Shown here piece by piece: positions 7,066 to 11,903 of a DNA stretch of 11,903 bases (position 1 is its first letter; each line of letters starts with the position of its first letter). The stretch covers positions 1 through 11,903 of the forward strand of contig JBCBZH010000119.1 of NCBI GenBank assembly GCA_039815415.1, in the 5' to 3' direction. The DNA is from JBCBZH01 sp039815415. GTDB lineage: Bacteria > Bacteroidota > Rhodothermia > Rhodothermales > Rubricoccaceae. The translations under genes were made by a program, and so were the position numbers. The notes below the pieces were generated by a model. That model was given only the letters and a program-made list of their open reading frames with translations, made no database searches and was not told the DNA's origin.

Positions 7066-7489
7066 GCGCGCGTGATCTGTCAGGACCTCGAAGACCGAAA
7101 CGGTGATGTTGAAACTGGACTCGGCTTGCGGGGCCGAGGCGGGTCAGGGGGCTGCGGACGCCGAGGCTGTTCAGGGGGCCCCGCGCTGGCGCCGCGTACA
7201 CGTCTGCGCTTCGAGCTGACGTTGCATGGGTCCCCGCCTACGCGGGGATGACTCGAATTTGAGCTTCCCAGCAGAGCAAGCCGCAATCTGTTATACAGCC
7301 AGGACAAATCGAAGCTCCTCGTAGACGACACGCACCAGCCGATCTAGAGCGCCGCCGACCCACTGGTGAAGGAGTCGGATGACATCATCAGACATCAGAC
7401 GGGAAAGATCACACCGCCAACTCGCTCCGAATCCTGTACAGATCTGCGTGGAGCTGGCACTGCCGGACTGACGGCACGTCTTGCCCTTC
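7066..7489. other. Long intergenic region with repeats, convergent gene ends
   Basis: It lies between the 3' ends of two convergent genes (DUF1624 on +, response regulator on -). Contents: a CTCGGC/GCCGAG hairpin (7120-7138) that could end the DUF1624 transcript but lacks a T tract; a two-copy imperfect direct repeat of 27 bases (7133-7159 and 7160-7186); and a TCCCCGC/GCGGGGA palindromic repeat (7231-7248). The stretch 7255-7470 is less GC-rich. It has short frames, but none matches a family I recognise. Confidence 0.5.
7227..7253. repeat. Palindromic GGTCCCCGC-CTAC-GCGGGGATGAC dispersed-type repeat
   Basis: A seven-base-pair perfect stem, TCCCCGC (7231-7237) with GCGGGGA (7242-7248), and a four-base CTAC loop, flanked by GGG and TGACTC. 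The reverse strand reads GTCATCCCCGCGTAGGCGGG, a form I know as a dispersed palindromic repeat in many proteobacterial genomes. It also resembles one type I-E CRISPR repeat. Only one copy is in the window, so it is a solo element and not an array. Confidence 0.65.
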
Positions 7490-8128
7490 CTACACCAGCC
7501 GCTCGCGGAGGGCCTTGGCCACCACCTCGCTGCGGCTGTGCACGTGCAGCTTGGCGTAGATATTCCGGATGTGCCCGTCGATGGTGTGCGGGCTGAGGTG
7601 GATCTGCTCCGCGATCTGCTTCTTCGTCAGCCCGTCGACGAGTTGGTGGAGGATCTCACGCTCCCGGTCGGACAGGCCGTAGTCGGCCTGCGGCGCGAGG
7701 CGCGAGGCGAACAGGTTGAGCACGCGGCGAGCGATCTGAGCATCCATCGCTGCCCCGCCCGCCCGAACCTCCGCGATCGCGCTCACGATGGCCTCCGGCG
7801 TGGCCGTTTTCAGCAGATACCCTGAGGCCCCGGCACAGAGCGCCTGGAAGATGGTATCGGTGTCCTGATGCACCGTCAGCATCACCACCGGCACGGCGGG
7901 GGCCTGCTCCTGAAATCGCTGCGCGCCCTCGACACCGCTCATGCCCGGCAGGCCGATGTCCATCAGCACCACCTCTGGGAGCGCACCGGCGTGGAGCGCA
8001 TCCAGCGCGGCCTCGCAATGCTCGAACACCGACGCCACGTATCCCGGCACCGCGTCCAGCACCTCCGCGATGGTCTCGCGGTAGAGCGCGTTGTCTTCGA
8101 CGAGCCAGATGTGGAGAAGCGGAGGCAC
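7490..8128 (-). CDS. NarL/FixJ-family response regulator
   Basis: A 212-residue two-component transcription factor. The receiver domain (about 5-120) has the acidic pair E11/D12, the phosphoacceptor D57 in VVLMDIGLPGMSG, T85 in VVMLTV and K107 in YLLKTA. The C-terminal LuxR-type helix-turn-helix (about 150-210) has LSDREREIL, GLTKKQIAEQIHLSPHTIDG and HVHSRSEVVAKA. Start: GTG at 8128; no other start is open before an in-frame TAA just upstream, and the receiver begins within six residues. It follows its kinase gene by 49 bases on the same strand, so the two are almost certainly co-transcribed and a cognate pair. Targets are unknown. The divergent DUF2071 gene is a candidate because it shares the upstream region of this operon. 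Confidence 0.95.
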   Translation of the reverse strand: MPPLLHIWLVEDNALYRETIAEVLDAVPGYVASVFEHCEAALDALHAGALPEVVLMDIGLPGMSGVEGAQRFQEQAPAVPVVMLTVHQDTDTIFQALCAGASGYLLKTATPEAIVSAIAEVRAGGAAMDAQIARRVLNLFASRLAPQADYGLSDREREILHQLVDGLTKKQIAEQIHLSPHTIDGHIRNIYAKLHVHSRSEVVAKALRERLV

Positions 8129-8177
8129 AACAAACGAAGCGGGTGGCTCTCCACGATAGGCTTAGATGCTCACAGCG

Positions 8178-10424
8178 TCATGGCGCGTTCGCGTCATTCT
8201 GCGTCAGCGCGGACCGTGGCGCACGAACCGTCACCTGCGTGCCTTCGCCGGGCGCACTCGTCACCTCCAGGGTCCCGTTGAGCTGGCGGGCCCGCTCGGC
8301 GAGGCTTTTCAGCCCGTGCCCGCCGGCGGCCTGGCCCGGGTCGAAGCCCTGCCCGTTGTCCACGATGGAGAGCGAGAGCGTGTCTGCGTCCAGCGCCAGC
8401 TCGATGCGGACCTCCGTCGCGCGGGCGTGGCGCGCGATGTTGTGGAGGGCCTCCTTGCCGACGAGCATCAGGTGGCGACGCGTGTCCATGTCGAGCGAGA
8501 GCGTCGCATCCTCGGGAGCGCGTACGCCGCACCGGACGCCGGGCAGCAGCGCATCCGCCGTGTCACGCAGGCGCACAACGAGGTCTTGCACACGGTCGGC
8601 TTGGGGGTCGATGGCCCACACGATGTCGCGGAGGTGATCCACGAGATCGCGGGCAGAGGTGCTGAGACGACCGAGGCGGCGACGGTCAGACTCGGACAGG
8701 GTCTCATTGCGCAGCACGAGGTCGCTCATCACGGCCATCGAGGACAAGCTGGCGCCGATGTCATCGTGGAGGTCGCCTGCGATGCGGAGGCGGGTGTGGT
8801 CCAGCTCGCGCTCGCGCTCGCCGATCTGCCGGAGCAACGCCAACCGCTCGGCGGCCCGTGTGTAGCGCCGTGCCAGCTCGTTCACCAGCTCGACGTGGTC
8901 CTCCGTGAAACGGGCACCGCTCCGCCTTGAGCCCAGTCGCAAAACTCCCGAAGCCTCGGGGAGAGGAATGCGCAGGGCCGCGTCGAGCCCCTCCTCGAGG
9001 TGAACACCAGCCGTGGCTTCGATGTCGAGAACCCCCGGCCGGGCGACGAGCCGGGAGTCCTCGAGCTGGCGACTCGCGGCGGGCTCCACCGTGCAGGCCG
9101 TCAGGTCCAGGCCCTCCTGGATGCTTGCTGTGAGAGCGTCACGCAATTCTGCCGGGTCCAGCGTGGTCTCGACTCGTGCCTCGAAGTCTTCGATGACCGC
9201 ACGATGGCGACGCTCCTGACGGTTGAACACGCGATCCAGAGCCGCATACATCCGCCTCTGGACCGGCACCACGAGCACGGCCAGTACCGCCGCCAGCCCG
9301 ATGCCTGCCGCCATCGGCAAGGTGTCTGAGGGCACACCCAGGACGGACGCGAGGGCGGTAGCTCCCAGCACGTAGGCCAGGATGAGTACGATGGTGGTGG
9401 CCACCGTCGCGAGGCCTGGCGTCACGAACCGGTCGATCCCGAACAGCCCCTCGCGCAGGACGGCCACGGCGATCCCCATCGGGATGGCGAGGTAGCTCAG
9501 ACCCACAATGGCGTTGGTCATGCCCGTCGTACCCAGGTTGACGCCGATCAGAACCGGGATCTCCCAGAACACGATGTCGAGCACGGCATAGGTCGCCGCC
9601 GCCAGCAGAATCCAACTGGCCTGCCTCCGCGTCCGGCGGGACGGTGCCCGGGCCAGCTGCACCCCGCAGATCCCCAGCACGAGCAAGCCAACGACGGCCG
9701 CGCGTATGTGGAGGGCCGCTTCGGGGAACCGGAACGGCGCGAACGCACCGACGGCGATCCAGAGCATCACCCCAATCACCAGCCCGTAGACCGCCCAGAG
9801 CGTGCGGCGACCGCCAAGGGGACGCGGAAACCGAAGCAGCCAGTGCAAGGTGAAGGCGTGGTACAACCCGTTGAAGAGGATCTCCCAGCCGGTGTGGAGT
9901 TGCCACATCCCTAGGGTCCACACGCGCGATGGGCCGATCATCGGAAAGACGAGCATCGCGAGAGCCGTCCAGAACACGAACGGGACCGTGCCCGGGGCAT
10001 CGGGGTTGCGGGTGAACACCCACCACCCGATCAGGAGCGTCACCAGCCCGACGCCGAACAAGACCCAGCGATACCACGGCAGCATCGCCACCCGCTGAAG
10101 GAGCGACGGAGATCGAGACTCGAGAGCGAGGGACACCACCTGCCCCTCCCGGAGCACGCGGACGGTCTCGGGCGTGGGTCCATCTCGCCACCGGAGATGC
10201 TCATCTGCTGCCAGCGTATCGCCCACGAGGACACCCGCCGCCTCTGCCGCTGATCCTTCGGCCACCGCTCCAATGATGTGATCGCTGGGCACCGAGAACC
10301 CTGCATCCATGTGCGGCTCCATCGCAAGGCGCACGACGTAGCCCGCCGCCATCGCCAGCGCGACGACGAACACGAGGTGCAGCCACCGGCGCTGCGACCG
10401 GCTCAGAGGAGCCCGATGGGGCAT
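8178..10424 (-). CDS. Polytopic sensor histidine kinase with PDZ-like loop (HisKA_3, ComP-like layout)
   Basis: A membrane histidine kinase that pairs with the NarL-type regulator downstream. ATG at 10424 (748 residues) is preferred over a TTG nine codons upstream because the first helix follows at about 14-34. Residues about 45-105 look like a PDZ domain (IIGAVAEGSAAEAAGVLVGD, then VRVLREGQVVSLALE). About nine more membrane segments follow, to about residue 395. A cytoplasmic linker or degenerate GAF-like region spans about 400-520. HisKA_3 has the phosphoacceptor H553 in AGDLHDDIGASLSS. The ATPase domain has N662 in GKEALHNIARHA, D689 in VDNGQGFDPG and the GGHGLKSL loop. All catalytic boxes are intact. 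One TM, a PDZ-like loop, more TMs, then HisKA_3 recalls Bacillus ComP (also about 770 residues, paired with NarL-type ComA). This is a likeness of layout, not a claim of orthology. No peptide-signal gene is visible nearby. Confidence 0.92.
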   Translation of the reverse strand: MPHRAPLSRSQRRWLHLVFVVALAMAAGYVVRLAMEPHMDAGFSVPSDHIIGAVAEGSAAEAAGVLVGDTLAADEHLRWRDGPTPETVRVLREGQVVSLALESRSPSLLQRVAMLPWYRWVLFGVGLVTLLIGWWVFTRNPDAPGTVPFVFWTALAMLVFPMIGPSRVWTLGMWQLHTGWEILFNGLYHAFTLHWLLRFPRPLGGRRTLWAVYGLVIGVMLWIAVGAFAPFRFPEAALHIRAAVVGLLVLGICGVQLARAPSRRTRRQASWILLAAATYAVLDIVFWEIPVLIGVNLGTTGMTNAIVGLSYLAIPMGIAVAVLREGLFGIDRFVTPGLATVATTIVLILAYVLGATALASVLGVPSDTLPMAAGIGLAAVLAVLVVPVQRRMYAALDRVFNRQERRHRAVIEDFEARVETTLDPAELRDALTASIQEGLDLTACTVEPAASRQLEDSRLVARPGVLDIEATAGVHLEEGLDAALRIPLPEASGVLRLGSRRSGARFTEDHVELVNELARRYTRAAERLALLRQIGERERELDHTRLRIAGDLHDDIGASLSSMAVMSDLVLRNETLSESDRRRLGRLSTSARDLVDHLRDIVWAIDPQADRVQDLVVRLRDTADALLPGVRCGVRAPEDATLSLDMDTRRHLMLVGKEALHNIARHARATEVRIELALDADTLSLSIVDNGQGFDPGQAAGGHGLKSLAERARQLNGTLEVTSAPGEGTQVTVRAPRSALTQNDANAP

Positions 10425-10608
10425 GGATGACTGGGGCAATGGACGCGTCAACGTAGGGCTGCCCGCTCAAATCTGATGCCTGCCATGGATCGACCCGCAC
10501 TCAGGGCACCCGTTCGAAGGGCTGGATGGAATCTCTCCATCCCTTCTGCCCTTTCCACCCTCGACGCACGACGTCGTAGCATGGCCGTGTCATCCACGCG
10601 CTGCCGCC
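10425..10608. promoter_or_regulatory. Divergent promoter region between kinase and DUF2071 genes
   Basis: The 184 bases must hold promoters for both directions. Toward DUF2071 there is a GGATGGA/TCCATCC hairpin (10524-10542) and a perfect ten-base palindrome ACGACGTCGT (10568-10577). The palindrome overlaps a possible -10 box TAGCAT (10577-10582), 26 bases before the ATG; the -35 is weak. A palindrome overlapping a -10 is a plausible operator. Toward the kinase, TTGACG (read on -) ends about 20 bases before the ATG at 10424 and could be a -35 or an alternative TTG start. All calls are by eye. Confidence 0.35.
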
Positions 10609-11337
10609 ATGCCCCGCCCCTTTCTCACGGCCCGCTGGGAGAGCCTGATCCTGCTCAACTACACATGCCCGGCGGAGATTCTGGCGCCACGCGTGCCTGC
10701 CGGGACCACGTTGGACCTCTGGCAGGGCGACGCCATCGTGAGCGTGGTGGGGTTTCTGTTTCAAGACACCCGACTGCTGGGCCTCCCGATTCCCTTCCAC
10801 CGCAACTTCGAAGAGGTCAACCTTCGGTTCTACGTCCTCCGCGAGACGCCCGAGGGCGAGCTGCGGCGCGCGGTGGTGTTCGTCCGCGAGCTGGTGCCTC
10901 GGTGGGCCATCGCCACAGTCGCGCGGGTGGTCTACAACGAGCCGTACCTCGCCGTGCCGATGGACCACACTGTCGAGCTGGCGGAAGACTCCGGCGGGAC
11001 GGTGCGCTACGGCTGGCGTCACGAGGGCACAGCCTACACGCTCCAGGGCACGGCGGTGGGACCTGCGGAGATGGCCGCGTCCGGCTCCGAGGCCGAGTTC
11101 ATCACGGAGCACTACTGGGGCTACACCCGCCAGCGCGACGGCGGCACGCTGGAGTACCAGGTGGAGCACCCCTCGTGGCCGGTGTGGTCGCTGGACGACG
11201 CGGCCTTCGAGGGCGACCCGGCGCCGCTCTACGGCTCGGAGTTCACCGACGTGCTGGCGAGTCCACCGCGCTCGGCGTTCCTGGCGGTGGGGAGTGAGAT
11301 CGCGGTGCACAAAGGGCGGCGCCTCGAGCTGGCGTAG
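10609..11337 (+). CDS. DUF2071 (YqjF-like) family protein
   Basis: A 242-residue cytoplasmic protein of the DUF2071/YqjF family, whose biochemical function is not established. Family features seen: an opening TARWESLILLNYTCPAEIL with the pattern L-L-N-Y-x-C-P, GTTLDLWQGDAIVSVVGFLF, HRNFEEVNLRFYV, an F-I-T-E-H-Y-W-G-Y stretch, and a C-terminal LAVGSEIAVHKG. Start ATG at 10609 gives the normal family N-terminus. It is transcribed away from the two-component operon and shares its upstream region, so it may be under that regulator. The last four residues and the stop (LELA, TAG) are encoded within the left arm of a perfect hairpin repeat, so the repeat forms the very end of this gene. There is no signal peptide and no membrane segment. 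Confidence 0.92.
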   Translation: MPRPFLTARWESLILLNYTCPAEILAPRVPAGTTLDLWQGDAIVSVVGFLFQDTRLLGLPIPFHRNFEEVNLRFYVLRETPEGELRRAVVFVRELVPRWAIATVARVVYNEPYLAVPMDHTVELAEDSGGTVRYGWRHEGTAYTLQGTAVGPAEMAASGSEAEFITEHYWGYTRQRDGGTLEYQVEHPSWPVWSLDDAAFEGDPAPLYGSEFTDVLASPPRSAFLAVGSEIAVHKGRRLELA

Positions 11338-11354
11338 GGGTTCGCCAGCTCGAG
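11323..11354. repeat. Perfect inverted pair of CTCGAGCTGGCG at the end of the DUF2071 gene
   Basis: CTCGAGCTGGCG (11323-11334) and its exact reverse complement (11343-11354) are separated by an 8-base loop that contains the TAG stop. One more C/G pair and a G/C pair extend the stem to 14 base pairs. It could act as a 3' mRNA hairpin or weak terminator; no T tract follows. The 17 bases from 11343 are identical to those from 11539 in the second pair. Confidence 0.85.
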
Positions 11355-11372
11355 GCCACCAGAGCCATCACT

Positions 11373-11495
11373 CCTCCCTTCGAGGGAGGTGGCCGTGAAG
11401 CGGCCGGAGGGTGTTTCGGTACGCTGCGAGGTGGCGAGACCGCGAAGCAAAAGTCAACACCCCACCCGCTTCGCGGGAGCCCCCTCAAAGGGGGC
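11373..11495. repeat. Nested inverted-repeat element with four hairpins
   Basis: Two half-elements mirror each other. Left: hairpin CCTCCC/GGGAGG (11373-11389), then GGCCG/CGGCC (11391-11405). Right: CCCGC/GCGGG (11465-11477), then GCCCCC/GGGGGC (11479-11495). The reverse complement of the right half aligns along the left half, including TTCGA/TTTGA and GTGAAGCGG/GCGAAGCGG. Inside them GGGTGTT (11409-11415) pairs with AACACCC (11456-11462) around a 40-base loop. The whole lies between the two CTCGAGCTGGCG hairpins. It looks like a dispersed intergenic element of REP or small non-autonomous type. Confidence 0.75.
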
Positions 11496-11517
11496 AGGTT
11501 CACTTCCACATACCCTT

Positions 11518-11550
11518 CTCGAGCTGGCGACTCCACCCCGCCAGCTCGAG
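11518..11550. repeat. Second perfect inverted pair of CTCGAGCTGGCG
   Basis: CTCGAGCTGGCG (11518-11529) and its exact reverse complement (11539-11550) with a 9-base loop. It lies just beyond the tRNA terminator as read from the - strand and just after the nested element as read from +. The right arm with GGCCAC following repeats the right arm of the first pair for 17 bases. Confidence 0.85.
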
Positions 11551-11555
11551 GCCAC

Positions 11556-11589
11556 AAAAAAGCGACCCGATCGCTACGATCAGGCCGCT
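11556..11589 (-). terminator. Rho-independent terminator of the tRNA pair
   Basis: Read on the - strand: a 13-base-pair stem AGCGGCCTGATCG with CGATCGGGTCGCT (two G-U pairs in RNA), a TAG loop, and then six T. It starts 16 bases after the tRNA-Leu 3' end, so it would end a Lys-Leu tRNA transcript. This is the best intrinsic terminator in the window. Confidence 0.9.
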
Positions 11590-11605
11590 TCTCGGCGTTC
11601 AAGGG

Positions 11606-11689
11606 TGCCCGGGACTGGACTCGAACCAGCACGGATTTTACTCCACACGCCCCTCAAGCGTGCGTGTCTACCAATTTCGCCACCCGGGC
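11606..11689 (-). tRNA. tRNA-Leu(GAG)
   Basis: On the - strand the acceptor arms GCCCGGG (11689-11683) and CCCGGGC (11613-11607) pair fully, with discriminator A at 11606. The D arm has TGGCGAAATTGGTAGACACG, the Leu pattern. The anticodon stem CACGC/GCGTG encloses loop TTGAGGG, so the anticodon is GAG, which reads CTC and CTT. A long class II variable arm follows, as expected for Leu, then GGTTCGAGTCC in the T arm. CCA is not encoded. It lies 60 bases downstream of tRNA-Lys in the same direction. Confidence 0.96.
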
Positions 11690-11749
11690 GGGTGGACCAC
11701 CTCTCGAACGAGGGGATCAAAAGAACAAGGCTCGCGGTGCAGGCCGTGG

Positions 11750-11822
11750 TGACTCCGGTAGGGCTCGAACCTACGACCCGCTGGTTAAAAGCCAGCTGCT
11801 CTGCCAACTGAGCTACGGAGTC
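11750..11822 (-). tRNA. tRNA-Lys(TTT)
   Basis: On the - strand the 73-base gene begins GACTCCGTAGCTCAGTTGG and ends in CGGAGTC plus discriminator A. The anticodon stem GCTGG/CCAGC encloses loop CTTTTAA, giving anticodon TTT for Lys. The T arm is TAGGTTCGAGCCCTA. CCA is not encoded. The region upstream (past 11822) is a G7/C22 low-complexity stretch, so no promoter can be read. Confidence 0.97.
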
Positions 11823-11903
11823 GGGGGGGCCGCCCCCCCCCCCCCCCCCCCCCCGGGCCGCCGGGCGGCGGATGTGGAGCCCCGCGGCCCCCACACCCCG
11901 CCC
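11823..11903. other. Low-complexity G/C stretch with 22-base C run
   Basis: Seven G, CCG, then 22 C (11833-11854), followed by GC-rich sequence with small GGGCCGCC-type palindromes to the end of the window. No gene is seen. Long C runs are rare in bacterial chromosomes and often mark sequencing or assembly problems, here exactly where the tRNA promoter should be. Confidence 0.7.

Noticed and set aside
7231..7248. CRISPR array
   Set aside because: Only one repeat-like unit and no spacers or cas genes in the window.
7080..7331. Small - strand frame with SHPRVGGDP
   Set aside because: The peptide is the translation of the palindromic repeat at 7227-7253, a well-known source of false small ORFs.
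7366..7470. Possible remnant of a four-helix-bundle (rRNA intervening sequence) protein in DPLVKESDDIIRH
   Set aside because: The likeness is limited to a dozen residues with no upstream helices in the same frame.
9139..10191. Second long - strand frame inside the kinase gene
   Set aside because: Shadow frame of the histidine kinase; the kinase frame carries all conserved boxes and the membrane segments.

Overview
The window is GC-rich (about two thirds GC by eye). Its gene content points to a Rhodothermota/Bacteroidota-type bacterium, perhaps a Rubricoccaceae or Salinibacter-like marine lineage. The signs are a GH97 alpha-glucosidase of the SusB type, a Tat-dependent HiPIP ferredoxin as in Rhodothermus, a fused CrtYcd-type lycopene cyclase, a DUF1624 acyltransferase-like membrane protein, and no clear Shine-Dalgarno sites. 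The taxonomy is inference from families only.

Layout. 1-2830: the 3' part of a GH97 glycosidase gene (its start lies outside the window), then a TIM-barrel sugar isomerase/epimerase, both on +. 2975-4095: a Tat lipoprotein HiPIP and a lycopene cyclase whose real start appears to be a CTG at 3385. 4345-5553: an SRPBCC-fold gene broken by a one-base frameshift, overlapping an SDR gene broken by an in-frame TGA; this looks like a recently decayed, possibly acquired pair. 5866-7065: a DUF1624 multi-pass membrane protein. 7066-7489: non-coding, with a palindromic GGGG/CCCC repeat. 10424-7490 on -: a two-component system whose kinase has about ten membrane segments and a PDZ-like loop, an arrangement reminiscent of Bacillus ComP/ComA. 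10609-11337 on +: a DUF2071 (YqjF-like) protein, divergent from the kinase. 11338-11605: a dense set of nested hairpins and an intrinsic terminator for the - strand. 11822-11606 on -: tRNA-Lys(TTT), then tRNA-Leu(GAG). The window ends in a 22-base C run and low-complexity sequence.

The most striking signal is not a gene. The 10-mer CGAGCTGGCG (reverse complement CGCCAGCTCG) occurs 14 times by hand count, in both orientations, inside genes and between them. A longer form, CTCGAGCTGGCG, occurs seven times. Two perfect head-to-head pairs make hairpins downstream of or at gene ends, and another copy starts directly after a stop codon. High density, both orientations, presence in coding sequence and inverted pairs at gene ends are the hallmarks of DNA uptake sequences in Neisseriaceae and Pasteurellaceae, so this may be an uptake-sequence-like or other genome-wide signal in this lineage. 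It is absent from about 4250-8390, which includes the broken gene pair.
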